A stretch of DNA of 34,057 bases, taken from contig JAQWPD010000083.1 in the NCBI GenBank assembly GCA_029245525.1, positions 1 through 34,057 on the forward strand, written 5' to 3'. Positions 1 through 7,429 of the stretch are shown one piece after another. The number at the start of each line of letters is the position of its first letter. Positions within the stretch are counted from its first letter, which is position 1. Both the position numbers and the translations under genes were made by a program. Below the pieces are notes generated by a model. That model was given only the letters and a program-made list of their open reading frames with translations. It had not been told where the DNA came from and ran no database searches. This DNA is from Gammaproteobacteria bacterium (lineage in GTDB: Bacteria > Pseudomonadota > Gammaproteobacteria > Steroidobacterales > GCA-2729495).

Positions 1-30
1 GAAATCGCCCGCACGCTTGATTCGATGTAG
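1..30 (+). CDS. infB: Translation initiation factor IF-2, last codons only (partial)
   Basis: The first 30 bases read in frame as EIARTLDSM followed by TAG. An ARTL-type ending just upstream of rbfA fits the C-terminus of IF-2, and infB-rbfA-truB is a conserved gene order. Only nine residues are visible, so the assignment rests mostly on position. The stop lies 7 bases before the rbfA start, which fits one shared transcript. Confidence 0.6.
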   Translation, partial: EIARTLDSM

Positions 31-37
31 CACCGAT

Positions 38-427
38 ATGTCATCACGGGATTTTTATCGCAGCAGTCGTCTTGAAGAACAGGTTCAACGTACTTTGAGC
101 GATGTGCTGCGCAGTGAAACCCGCGACCCGCGTCTGCTCAAGGTGATTGTGACAGATGCCCGGGTAACTAAAGATTTGAGTGTCGCGTGGGTTTATTACA
201 GCTTGCTCGATAAGGATGTTTCGCCTGAGGACGTCAACGAGGCTTTTGTAAAGGCGGGCGGATTTTTGCGCACGCGTTTAGCCAAAGAACTGACTGTTCG
301 TCGGGTGCCTGAGTTGCGTTTTGAATATGACGATTCCGAAATTCGTGGTGCGGAACTTGAAAGTCTTATCGACTCCGCCGTAGCAAAAGACAGAGAACAT
401 GAATCAGACGGTGACGAGGAAGTCTAA
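38..427 (+). CDS. rbfA: 30S ribosome-binding factor A (RbfA)
   Basis: RbfA is a small KH-fold protein that binds the immature 30S subunit near the 5' end of 16S rRNA and helps late maturation and cold adaptation. The 129-residue product matches the family in length. It has the typical N-terminal helix (SSRLEEQVQRTLSDVL), followed by a DPRL turn and the strand around VIVTDARVTKDLSVAWVYYS. I chose the ATG at 38, because the upstream TTG at 17 would overlap the infB end and add residues not typical of the family. The C-terminal tail is acidic. The last 29 bases overlap truB, so the two are probably translationally coupled. Confidence 0.95.
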   Translation: MSSRDFYRSSRLEEQVQRTLSDVLRSETRDPRLLKVIVTDARVTKDLSVAWVYYSLLDKDVSPEDVNEAFVKAGGFLRTRLAKELTVRRVPELRFEYDDSEIRGAELESLIDSAVAKDREHESDGDEEV

Positions 428-1337
428 GCGCGACGTCAACGGTATTTTGATTCTGGATAAGCCGCGGGGTATTTCGTCAAATCGCGCGCTACAGATAGCC
501 AAACGTCTTTACGCTGCTCGAAAAGCCGGACACACCGGCAGTTTGGATCCCCTGGCGACGGGCATGTTACCCCTGTGCTTTGGCCACGCGACAAAAGTAT
601 CAGGCCTGCTTCTGGAATCGGATAAGGCCTATGAGGTGCGCATTCGCTTCGGTGCCAAGACGAATACGGCCGATGCTGAGGGCGAGATTATTGAAGAGTG
701 CGCGGTGCAATCGGTTGGGCCTCGGATTCTGGAACAGCTGCTGCAGGGGTTTGTCGGCGATTTGGAGCAGATTCCACCGATGTACTCAGCGCTAAAGCAC
801 AAAGGTCAGCGGCTGTATAAGTTAGCGCGGGAAGGCATAGAGGTAGAGCGTAAGCCAAGGCATATTCGGGTTTTTGATGTGCGGGTGCTGCACGCAGACC
901 CCGCAGAGCCGACATTGTTTGTTCACTGCAGCAAAGGCACGTACATACGTTCGTTGGCAGAGGATATCGCTGCTGCAGCCGGCACGTTGGGGTACGTTAC
1001 CGAGTTGCGTCGCGTTTGGGTTAAACCGTTTGCGGATATGCCGATGGTCACCCTGGAGCAGTTAGAGGCGCTTGCAGAGCAGGGTGAGGCAGCGCTGGAC
1101 CAGCTATTGGCGGGTGCAGATATGGCGTTACAGCACTTGCCTGCTGTGTCGTTTGATGCGTTTAACGTAAGGCGGCTATTGCAGGGTCAGGTGGCGCACG
1201 GTGCCGGCCTGGCTGAATGCGGTGCCGATATCCGGATGTACGATGATAGTGGCCATTTTATTGGCCTTGGGCAGGTTTTGTCGGTGTCGGAAGGTGGTTT
1301 GGAGGTCGCGCCAAAGCGACTGTTTATGCCGGGGTAG
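399..1337 (+). CDS. truB: tRNA pseudouridine(55) synthase (TruB)
   Basis: TruB converts U55 in the T-loop of tRNAs to pseudouridine and also acts as a tRNA folding chaperone in the cytoplasm. The 312-residue protein has the family signature GHTGSLDPLATGMLP, with the catalytic aspartate at residue 50. It also has the motif GILILDKPRGISSN near residue 15 and the CSKGTYIRSLAEDI motif further on. The C-terminal part resembles the PUA-like region of the family. The start lies inside the end of rbfA. About 140 bases separate it from rpsO, which has its own leader. Confidence 0.97.
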   Translation: MNQTVTRKSKRDVNGILILDKPRGISSNRALQIAKRLYAARKAGHTGSLDPLATGMLPLCFGHATKVSGLLLESDKAYEVRIRFGAKTNTADAEGEIIEECAVQSVGPRILEQLLQGFVGDLEQIPPMYSALKHKGQRLYKLAREGIEVERKPRHIRVFDVRVLHADPAEPTLFVHCSKGTYIRSLAEDIAAAAGTLGYVTELRRVWVKPFADMPMVTLEQLEALAEQGEAALDQLLAGADMALQHLPAVSFDAFNVRRLLQGQVAHGAGLAECGADIRMYDDSGHFIGLGQVLSVSEGGLEVAPKRLFMPG

Positions 1338-1392
1338 TGGCGTTTGCTATTCCGATTGCGTGATTTATTGGAAATAAATAAAAATCAGGGTG

Positions 1393-1419
1393 TTACATGT
1401 GTGCAACAGCGGTTAGAAT
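1393..1419 (+). promoter_or_regulatory. Candidate sigma-70 promoter for rpsO-pnp
   Basis: A TAGAAT box (1414-1419) lies 15 bases after TTACAT (1393-1398). The spacing is shorter than the usual 17 and the -35 is weak, so this is tentative. Its position between truB and rpsO is where a promoter is expected in this gene order. Confidence 0.3.
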
Positions 1420-1475
1420 ACGGCGCGCATGCAATGGGCAAGTATTGAAAAGTAATAAGACAGGAGTAATAGCCA

Positions 1476-1745
1476 ATGTCTCTCTCCGGAGACCAGAAGG
1501 TCCAGTTAGTTAAAGATTACGCGGTGAACCCGAAAGACACCGGTTCACCAGAGGTTCAGGTTGCTTTGTTGACCACTCGTATTAATGAGCTTCAGGATCA
1601 CTTTAAGAGCAATATGAAAGACCACCATTCTCGTCGTGGTCTTTTAAGCATGGTAAACCGTCGCCGTAAGCTTCTTGATTACCTTAAGGGTAAAGATAGA
1701 GAGCGCTATCGTGAGTTAATTTCACGTCTTGGCCTGCGTCGTTAG
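1476..1745 (+). CDS. rpsO: 30S ribosomal protein S15
   Basis: S15 is a primary 16S rRNA-binding protein of the 30S platform. The 89-residue length is exactly typical, and the sequence has the family core: [11 protein letters not shown] near residue 23, [22 protein letters not shown] in the middle and [14 protein letters not shown] at the end. A clear ribosome-binding site AGGAG lies at 1462-1466, 9 bases before the ATG. In enterobacteria S15 represses its own mRNA through a leader pseudoknot; I could not verify an equivalent fold here. It is followed by a terminator-like hairpin and then pnp. Confidence 0.98.
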   Translation: MSLSGDQKVQLVKDYAVNPKDTGSPEVQVALLTTRINELQDHFKSNMKDHHSRRGLLSMVNRRRKLLDYLKGKDRERYRELISRLGLRR

Positions 1746-1778
1746 GCTCTGCATTCGCTGAAATAAAAATATTCAGTT

Positions 1779-1825
1779 AACCGGCAGGTAGCATTTCGTT
1801 ACCTGCCGGTTTGCTTATTTTTTTT
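1779..1825 (+). terminator. Rho-independent terminator or attenuator between rpsO and pnp
   Basis: A perfect 12-bp stem (AACCGGCAGGTA paired with TACCTGCCGGTT) encloses a 9-base loop and is followed by a T-rich run ending near 1825. It sits 33 bases after the rpsO stop. In the equivalent enterobacterial locus the terminator is partly read through, so pnp is expressed both from the rpsO promoter and from its own. Confidence 0.88.
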
Positions 1826-1850
1826 CAGTGGTATGTAACCTCAACACAGT

Positions 1851-1890
1851 TCCGGAAATTGGTATGCCTGTCGGAAACAGGCTTCCGGGA
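1851..1890 (+). promoter_or_regulatory. Leader hairpin upstream of pnp, possible RNase III or PNPase autoregulation site
   Basis: GCCTGT (1866-1871) pairs with ACAGGC (1877-1882) around a 5-base loop. Flanking TCCGGAA (1851-1857) can pair with TTCCGGGA (1883-1890) if one G bulges, giving a long imperfect stem with an 8-base asymmetric bulge. It ends 21 bases before the pnp start. In Escherichia coli a double-stranded pnp leader is cut by RNase III and then used by PNPase to repress itself. Equivalence here is an inference from position and shape. Confidence 0.45.
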
Positions 1891-1911
1891 CATCAAAATA
1901 GGAATAGGTAA

Positions 1912-3999
1912 GTGGCAGCAATTAAGAAAGTATTTCAGTATGGCGAACACGAAGTAACCATCGAAACCGGTGAGATAGCACGACAAGCCGGTGGCGCAGT
2001 AATGGTAACCATGGCAGACACTGTTGTTTTAGTAACAACTGTCGCGCGGAAAGAGGCTAAGCCTGGTCAGCCGTTTTTCCCCCTTACGGTTAATTACCAA
2101 GAAAAAACCTACGCAGCGGGTAAAATTCCCGGCGGCTTCTTTAAGCGAGAGGGTCGTCCGAGTGAGAAAGAGACTCTGACATCACGTCTTATCGATCGTC
2201 CTTTACGTCCGCTGTTTCCCAAAGGCTTTATGAACGAAGTGCAGATCATTGCAACCGTCGTTTCCATGAACCCTGATATTGATCCTGATATTCCTGCCAT
2301 CATTGGTGCATCTGCGTCTGTGGTTCTAACCGGTGCCCCATTTGCAGGACCTATTGGCGGCGCTCGCGTTGGTTACATCAACGGCGAATACGTGCTGAAC
2401 CCAACTTATTCACAGCTTGAAGAATCTAGCCTTGATCTGGTTGTTGCAGGTACTTCTGATGCAGTTCTCATGGTTGAGTCAGAAGCTGATCAGCTTTCTG
2501 AAGAAGTTATGCTTGGTGCAGTTATGTTTGGTCATGACGCACAGCAGGCTGTTATTACTGCCATTAATGAGCTGAAAGCAGAAGTCGGCACAGTTGATTG
2601 GGAGTGGGCTGCGCCAGCAGTTGATTCATCATTGTCTGATGCGGTTGCTGCTGCAGCGAGTGCAGATGTTACAGCGGCTTACGCAATCACTGATAAGCAA
2701 GCGCGCTATGAGCGCATTGGTGAAGTTAAGTCAGCGATGGTTGCTCAGCTTGCTGCCGATGGTAATGATCAGGGCTGGGGCGAAGGCGATGTTAAAGACG
2801 CCTTCGGCAAACTCGAAAGCAATATCGTACGTGAGCGTGTATTAGCTGGTGAAGCGCGTATTGATGGCCGTGATACCACTACGGTTCGCCCGATTGCTGT
2901 GCGCACAGGCGTTCTGCCACGTACTCATGGTTCGGCTTTGTTTACCCGTGGTGAAACACAGGCAATTGTTGTGGCAACTTTGGGTACTGATCGTGACGCG
3001 CAGATTATTGATGCGCTGGAAGGCGAGCGTCGTGATCGCTTTATGCTTCATTACAACTTCCCTCCATACTGCGTAGGCGAAACCGGTTTTGTCGGTTCAC
3101 CTAAGCGTCGTGAAATCGGTCATGGCCGTTTAGCACGTCGTGGTATTCAGTCGGTGCTTCCAGGTGAAGAGTTCCCGTATGTGATCCGGGTGGTTTCTGA
3201 AATTACTGAGTCTAATGGTTCAAGTTCTATGGCCAGTGTTTGTGGCACCAGTCTTGCGCTTATGGATGCCGGTGTGCCGATTAAAGCTCCCGTTGCTGGC
3301 GTTGCTATGGGCTTGGTTAAAGACGGCGATCGCTATCAGGTGCTGACCGATATCCTGGGTGATGAAGATCATCTTGGCGATATGGACTTCAAAGTTGCTG
3401 GAACCGCTACCGGTATTACTGCTTTGCAGATGGATATCAAGATCACCGGTATTACTGCGGACATCATGAAAGATGCTGTGGTTCAGGCCGAGGCAGCTCG
3501 CTTGTTCATTCTTCAGGAAATGAATGCTGTAATTAGTACTCATCGTGAAGAAATGTCTGATTTTGCTCCGACGATCATTACACTGAAGATTGATCCCGAG
3601 AAGATCCGTGACGTCATTGGTAAGGGCGGTGCAACCATTCGTTCAATTACTGAAGAAACAGGCGCCAGCATTGATATCGATAACGACGGTACCGTGCGTA
3701 TTGCTTCTGTTGTTGCTACCGATGGTAAAGAAGCTCTAAAGCGCATTCAGTTGATTACAGCTGAAGTTGAAGTGGGCACGATCTATGAGGGTCGTGTTGC
3801 ACGCTTGATGGATTTTGGTGCTTTTGTAACCATTTTGCCTGGTAAAGACGGCTTGGTTCATATCTCTCAGATTTCTGAAGAGCGCGTTGAGAAGGTCAGT
3901 GACAAGCTTACCGAAGGCGATATCGTGAAAGTTAAGGTGCTGGAAGTAGACCGTCAGGGTCGCGTGCGTCTGAGCATGAAAGAAGTAGAGCAGGGCTAA
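1912..3999 (+). CDS. pnp: Polyribonucleotide nucleotidyltransferase (PNPase)
   Basis: PNPase is a trimeric 3'-5' phosphorolytic exoribonuclease and part of the RNA degradosome. The 695-residue product has two RNase PH-like domains separated by a helical region, then a KH domain (about 555-617, with [13 protein letters not shown]) and an S1 domain (about 622-692, with [21 protein letters not shown]). The acidic active-site stretch [15 protein letters not shown] places aspartates at 486 and 492, as in the E. coli enzyme. The start is GTG, with AGGA 8 bases upstream and the conserved [11 protein letters not shown]-type N-terminus. The gene follows rpsO and ends at a strong bidirectional terminator. 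Confidence 0.98.
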   Translation: MAAIKKVFQYGEHEVTIETGEIARQAGGAVMVTMADTVVLVTTVARKEAKPGQPFFPLTVNYQEKTYAAGKIPGGFFKREGRPSEKETLTSRLIDRPLRPLFPKGFMNEVQIIATVVSMNPDIDPDIPAIIGASASVVLTGAPFAGPIGGARVGYINGEYVLNPTYSQLEESSLDLVVAGTSDAVLMVESEADQLSEEVMLGAVMFGHDAQQAVITAINELKAEVGTVDWEWAAPAVDSSLSDAVAAAASADVTAAYAITDKQARYERIGEVKSAMVAQLAADGNDQGWGEGDVKDAFGKLESNIVRERVLAGEARIDGRDTTTVRPIAVRTGVLPRTHGSALFTRGETQAIVVATLGTDRDAQIIDALEGERRDRFMLHYNFPPYCVGETGFVGSPKRREIGHGRLARRGIQSVLPGEEFPYVIRVVSEITESNGSSSMASVCGTSLALMDAGVPIKAPVAGVAMGLVKDGDRYQVLTDILGDEDHLGDMDFKVAGTATGITALQMDIKITGITADIMKDAVVQAEAARLFILQEMNAVISTHREEMSDFAPTIITLKIDPEKIRDVIGKGGATIRSITEETGASIDIDNDGTVRIASVVATDGKEALKRIQLITAEVEVGTIYEGRVARLMDFGAFVTILPGKDGLVHISQISEERVEKVSDKLTEGDIVKVKVLEVDRQGRVRLSMKEVEQG

Positions 4000-4040
4000 A
4001 CTCACTGAACCCTCGCTTTGCCCGGTTACACAGGGCAATA

Positions 4041-4076
4041 AAAAGCCGCATCGCTTCCTGAGCTTTGCGGCTTTTT
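4041..4076. terminator. Bidirectional rho-independent terminator between pnp and phaR
   Basis: AAAAGCCGCA (4041-4050) pairs perfectly with TGCGGCTTTT (4066-4075) across a 15-base loop. The flanking A and T runs give a U-tract on either strand. It lies between the converging pnp and phaR genes and probably ends both transcripts. Confidence 0.9.
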
Positions 4077-4162
4077 ACATTAAAACAGTACTCGTTGGCT
4101 AACAGTTGCAACGTGAGTGCTGGTTTTAAGCACGACCGGGTGCTCTACGAGCCATTATTGGG

Positions 4163-4489
4163 TTAGTGATTCGGACTGCTCAGAACGGCCCGACAGGCGT
4201 CTTGCAGTCTTCCCACCAATGTCGAATCCTGAGTGCTTGCACTAGTACGAATCAGGTCTGTGAGTATGTCAGAGGACAGTAGCGGACCTCTTTCCGGCTC
4301 CTGTGCGGCGATAATCTGCAATAGAATGCCGTTGGTGATATCGCTCTTTGTTGCCTGGTCTTCAACTTTGACGTACTTGCCGGCAAGGATAAGCTGCCGA
4401 ACATCCTGAAGATTGACGTAGCGGCTTTGCGCCGTGTCATAAAGTCGCCGGTTTGCGTATTTCCGGATAAGTCGCAGGTTACCATCCAT
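4163..4489 (-). CDS. phaR: PhaR-like polyhydroxyalkanoate synthesis regulator, short form
   Basis: The N-terminal part (residues about 6-66) carries the PHB/PHA accumulation regulator DNA-binding domain signature: IRKYANRRLYDT, then YVNLQDVRQLI and the DITNGILLQII stretch. In PHA producers this family represses phasin and synthase genes and binds the polymer. I chose the ATG at 4489 (108 aa) rather than a longer frame starting at 4567, because the domain begins directly after it and an AGGGG ribosome-binding site lies about 10 bases upstream. It is shorter than the roughly 180-residue classical PhaR, with only one possible C-terminal repeat. No PHA synthase or phasin gene is in the window, so the target is unknown. 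It is downstream of gluQ on the same strand. Confidence 0.8.
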   Translation of the reverse strand: MDGNLRLIRKYANRRLYDTAQSRYVNLQDVRQLILAGKYVKVEDQATKSDITNGILLQIIAAQEPERGPLLSSDILTDLIRTSASTQDSTLVGRLQDACRAVLSSPNH

Positions 4490-4609
4490 AATATGAACCC
4501 CTGTTTTAATCGCAGGTTGTAGAATTCCGGCGAGATTAATTATCGGGACTGTAAGATCGCCAAACACATATTAAGTTGACACTGTCTTGTGCCACTAAGT
4601 TCGTCCTTT

Positions 4610-5557
4610 TTACTTAAGATGTCCAATTTCAGGTCGTTCCATAACCCCGCGCAGCGTCTCTATAGTCCAGCTATCCCTTGCCCAGAGCCAGATTTCGGCA
4701 ATTCCAGCGTTTTCTAGGTCAACCGGTGGCCGGAGTCCGAGAAACCGCATTCCCCGCACTAAATTGGCCCCGGCGAGCCCAGAATTCAGTTCATCGGCAC
4801 CGCCGCGCTTGGAGAGCTTTTTGCCGCCCTTATCGGTGGCAATAGGAATATGCGTATAGCCCGGTTGAACATAGCCTAAGCATTGTTGCACGTGAATGTG
4901 GCAAGGGGTCGACAAAAGCAGATCGCTGCCGCGAACGACATCAGTGATATTTTGCAGGGCATCATCAACAGTAACCGCTAAGTGATAAGCGGCTAGCCCA
5001 TCACCACGGCGAAGCAGAAAGTCGCCCACATCGTTATACAGATTTAGTTCAGTACGACCCTGTAATTTATCATTGAAGCTAATCGCATGTTCGTGAGTGC
5101 GCAGTCTGATGGCATGTCGCGTATCGAATAAATGTTTTTTTTTGCTGCAGTTACCCGGGTAAATCAGACCCAGAGGGCCGGGCTTTGCCAGCGCTCTGAT
5201 TTGCTTCCGGGTGCAGTGGCAGATATACGCAAGGTCATGGCGATGCAGTTTATTCAGCGCGCTGGCGTATAGGTCTAATCGACTGCTTTGCCATAGGGGT
5301 GCTTCATCCCATTCAAAGCCGTGTGCCTCGAGTGCGCGAAGAATGCTTGTATCGGCACCAGCGACTTCGCGGGGAGGGTCGAGGTCTTCGATGCGCACAA
5401 GCCATTCACCGTGATTGCAACGCGCTTCCAGGTAGCTGGCAATGGCGGTGACCAATGAGCCAAAGTGAAGGGGGCCTGTTGGAGAAGGAGCGAAACGACC
5501 CCGATAGCCTTTATTTTCAGGGGCTTCCGAGCTGTTAGGCGCCTTCTGGTTGCTCAT
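4610..5557 (-). CDS. gluQ: Glutamyl-Q tRNA(Asp) synthetase
   Basis: GluQ activates glutamate and attaches it to the queuosine base at the wobble position of tRNA(Asp). It is a paralogue of the glutamyl-tRNA synthetase catalytic domain without the anticodon-binding part, which fits the 315-residue length. Visible motifs are RFAPSPTGPLHFGSL (HIGH-type, residues 21-35), IEDLDPPR (56-63), zinc ligands C113, C115, Y133 and C137, and KLSKR (247-251, KMSKS-type). It begins 30 bases after the dksA stop, so the two are probably co-transcribed, as in many proteobacteria. QueF, a queuosine-pathway enzyme, is encoded just upstream of dksA. Confidence 0.95.
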   Translation of the reverse strand: MSNQKAPNSSEAPENKGYRGRFAPSPTGPLHFGSLVTAIASYLEARCNHGEWLVRIEDLDPPREVAGADTSILRALEAHGFEWDEAPLWQSSRLDLYASALNKLHRHDLAYICHCTRKQIRALAKPGPLGLIYPGNCSKKKHLFDTRHAIRLRTHEHAISFNDKLQGRTELNLYNDVGDFLLRRGDGLAAYHLAVTVDDALQNITDVVRGSDLLLSTPCHIHVQQCLGYVQPGYTHIPIATDKGGKKLSKRGGADELNSGLAGANLVRGMRFLGLRPPVDLENAGIAEIWLWARDSWTIETLRGVMERPEIGHLK

Positions 5558-5587
5558 TTACAACCGCGGAAAGTCTGCGGCACTGAG

Positions 5588-6616
5588 TTATCGATACCGA
5601 TCGTCATTGTCACGGAATTGCCTTTCCGCAAGTTCACGACGTTCCTGAGCCTCGACCGAAAGTGTTGCTACGGGACGGGCTTCCAAGCGACGCAGACCGA
5701 TTTCTTCACCGGTTTCTTCACAGTAGCCGTAGTCACCTTGTTCAATACGTTTGAGCGTGGAGTCGATTTTTTTGATCAACTTACGTTCCCGGTCACGGGT
5801 ACGCAGCTCTAGTCCAAATTCAGATTCTTGAGTTGCGCGGTCGGTAGGGTCGGGGAAGTTACTGGCCTCATCCTGCATATGGTGCATAGTGCGATCGACT
5901 TCCTGCATCAGTTCGGCCTTCCAGGCCAGCAAAATAGCCTCGAAGTGGTCGAGCTGATCATCATTCATATAGTGTTCGCCAGCCTTCGATTTATAAGGCG
6001 CAATACCATGGATTGCATCTTCTGCATCGCTGAACTGAACGTTGCGTTTACGCTCCGAAACACGGATGCGTTTGGGCGGGGTGGGTTTACTAATTACCCG
6101 CTTGGCTTTCGGCTTTTTAACGGTCTTTTTCTTGGCGACAGGCTTGACCGCACTGACAGTCTTCTTCTTGGAAGCTGTTTTCTTGCTCGAGGCTTTTTTT
6201 ACAACTTTCTTCTTAGAGGCGACCTTTTTGGTGCTTTTTTTCTTCGAAGAGATCTTTTTAACGACCTTTTTCGCCACTTTCTTCTTGGTCACTTTTTTCT
6301 TAGACGGGGCCTTTTTCGCGACCTTCTTCGCCACTTTCTTCTTGGAAGATGTCTTTTTAACGACCTTTTTCGCCACTTTCTTCTTGGAAGATGTCTTTTT
6401 TACGACCTTCTTCGCCGCTTTCTTCTTGGAAGAGGTCTTTTTTACGACCTTTTTGGCCGCTTTCTTCTTAGAAGCCGCCTTTTTCTTGCTCGCAGGTTTA
6501 GGGGCACTCTTTTTGGCTGCTTTTTTGGCAGCGACCTTCTTATTGGCGCTTGCGGCCTTCTTTACAGGCGGTTTCTTGCCCGCTGATTTTTTGGGAGATT
6601 TCTTCCTGGAAGCCAT
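5588..6616 (-). CDS. dksA: RNA polymerase-binding transcription factor DksA with a long Lys/Ala-rich N-terminal extension
   Basis: DksA binds the RNA polymerase secondary channel and, with ppGpp, retunes transcription in the stringent response. Residues about 195-342 form a complete DksA: the coiled coil with the tip motif DPTDRA (D256, D259, A261), then the globular end with GYCEETGEEIGLRRLEARP. Of the four zinc-finger cysteines only C299 remains; the others are T302, S320 and A323, as reported for zinc-independent DksA homologues. Residues 1-185 are very rich in Lys, Ala, Ser and Val and contain a 14-residue repeat resembling histone H1-like and AlgP-type tails. The usual length is about 150. 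The start has AAGGGA upstream and a good promoter. The extension may bind nucleic acid, which is an inference. Confidence 0.95.
   Translation of the reverse strand: MASRKKSPKKSAGKKPPVKKAASANKKVAAKKAAKKSAPKPASKKKAASKKKAAKKVVKKTSSKKKAAKKVVKKTSSKKKVAKKVVKKTSSKKKVAKKVAKKAPSKKKVTKKKVAKKVVKKISSKKKSTKKVASKKKVVKKASSKKTASKKKTVSAVKPVAKKKTVKKPKAKRVISKPTPPKRIRVSERKRNVQFSDAEDAIHGIAPYKSKAGEHYMNDDQLDHFEAILLAWKAELMQEVDRTMHHMQDEASNFPDPTDRATQESEFGLELRTRDRERKLIKKIDSTLKRIEQGDYGYCEETGEEIGLRRLEARPVATLSVEAQERRELAERQFRDNDDRYR
6194..6478 (-). repeat. In-frame tandem repeats encoding the lysine-rich DksA tail
   Basis: This part of dksA (residues 47-141) has repeated codons for units of the form TSSKKKVAKKVVKK. Three adjacent 42-bp units are nearly identical (residues 61-102), and more degenerate copies flank them. 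The same tract on the plus strand is rich in TTC and TTT, which creates long artefactual Phe/Leu-rich open frames. Such repeats can change copy number by slippage or recombination. Confidence 0.9.
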
Positions 6617-6651
6617 GCGGAATCCCTTACTAAAAAGTCTGAAAACGCGGC

Positions 6652-6679
6652 ATTATACATATGCAGCCCTCGTGGTGAA
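6652..6679 (-). promoter_or_regulatory. Probable sigma-70 promoter of dksA
   Basis: On the minus strand, TTCACC (6674-6679) is followed after 16 bases by a perfect TATAAT (6652-6657). A start about 7 bases downstream would leave a leader of about 29 bases before the dksA ATG at 6616, containing an AAGGGA ribosome-binding site. This suggests dksA-gluQ-phaR has its own promoter rather than depending on queF. Confidence 0.65.
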
Positions 6680-6782
6680 GGCTTAATTTAGAGGAGTTGC
6701 TGATTTTGGTGTCTGTCAGACTCTGGACTCAGTCTCAGCATCACGCGGATTTAAACCGTTGAGTGCGCCTGAGGTCTCGTCT

Positions 6783-7202
6783 TTAAGGATTATTAAGTGA
6801 ATTGGTCAAACTGTCTGACAGAGCCCAGTCAGCAGCGGTGTGTTCAGCTACCACCTCAGTATAGACGCCCCCGCGCACATTGAAATCAGCCGTCACCCGA
6901 AGGTATCTGGGGTCAATAGCGGCAACCAAATCCTCGAGTATTGTGTTGGTCACAGCCTCATGAAACGCGCCTTCATTGCGATACGACCAGTAGTAGAGTT
7001 TCAATGCTTTCAATTCGATACAGTGCTCTGCTGGCACGTATTCAAGCCTAATGGTGGCAAAGTCAGGTTGCCCAGTTTTGGGGCAGAGGCAGGTGAACTC
7101 GGGGGTTTCGATCCGAATAATGTAGTCCCGCGATGGGTTGGGGTTCTCAAATGTTTCAAGAACCGTATTTTCTGGCGTTGGCTGCTGCGTCGTTTTTGAC
7201 AT
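6783..7202 (-). CDS. queF: NADPH-dependent 7-cyano-7-deazaguanine reductase (QueF), short single-domain type
   Basis: QueF reduces the nitrile of preQ0 to the aminomethyl group of preQ1, a step in queuosine synthesis. The 139-residue protein belongs to the short (Bacillus-type) subfamily, not the roughly 280-residue two-domain form of E. coli. The motif [14 protein letters not shown] gives the probable nucleophile C40 and proton donor D47. The family motif [16 protein letters not shown] (63-78) and FHEA (glutamate 82, base binding) follow. It is divergent from smc and upstream of dksA-gluQ, and GluQ acts on the queuosine made by this pathway. An AGGG ribosome-binding site lies about 12 bases before the ATG. 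Confidence 0.93.
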   Translation of the reverse strand: MSKTTQQPTPENTVLETFENPNPSRDYIIRIETPEFTCLCPKTGQPDFATIRLEYVPAEHCIELKALKLYYWSYRNEGAFHEAVTNTILEDLVAAIDPRYLRVTADFNVRGGVYTEVVAEHTAADWALSDSLTNSLNNP

Positions 7203-7283
7203 GAATCTTTACCCTGTGGATGTGGCTCACAATCGTGTGCCAAGTCGTTTTTTTTACTTTACACTAGAGCACTGTTGTCGACC

Positions 7284-7302
7284 ATGAGCAGATGTTGCTC
7301 AT
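7284..7302. repeat. Perfect 7-bp inverted repeat in the queF-smc divergent region
   Basis: ATGAGCA (7284-7290) and TGCTCAT (7296-7302) are perfect inverted copies separated by GATGT. Directly beside it (7306-7316) is an AT-rich stretch with TATAAT readable on both strands. This could be an operator or a small hairpin at the start of the queF transcript. No known operator was recognised. The rest of the 227-base region shows no strong -35 element. Confidence 0.5.
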
Positions 7303-7429
7303 AGGATTATTATAATAGGCATCATTGGGGAGCGTGTGACCTGCTGATCGTCCTGATTGGCATTCAGGCTAGGAGCTTTCCGGTGTTGTCAGATAGCCAT
7401 TTGGCTTCAAATTAGCGGGTTAATACATA

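Noticed and set aside
17-37. Upstream TTG start for rbfA
   Set aside because: It would overlap the infB end and add seven residues not typical of RbfA; the ATG at 38 gives the normal N-terminus.
5828-6686. Two long plus-strand open frames rich in Phe and Leu opposite dksA, looking like membrane proteins
   Set aside because: They are the antisense of the AAG/AAA-rich lysine repeat tract. The dksA frame has a recognised domain, promoter and ribosome-binding site; these have none.
7203-7300. Possible preQ1 riboswitch upstream of queF (A-rich stretch after a weak stem)
   Set aside because: The candidate stem has a mismatch, the conserved loop is not present, and the A-run lies about 45-50 bases from the start codon with no pairing to the ribosome-binding site.
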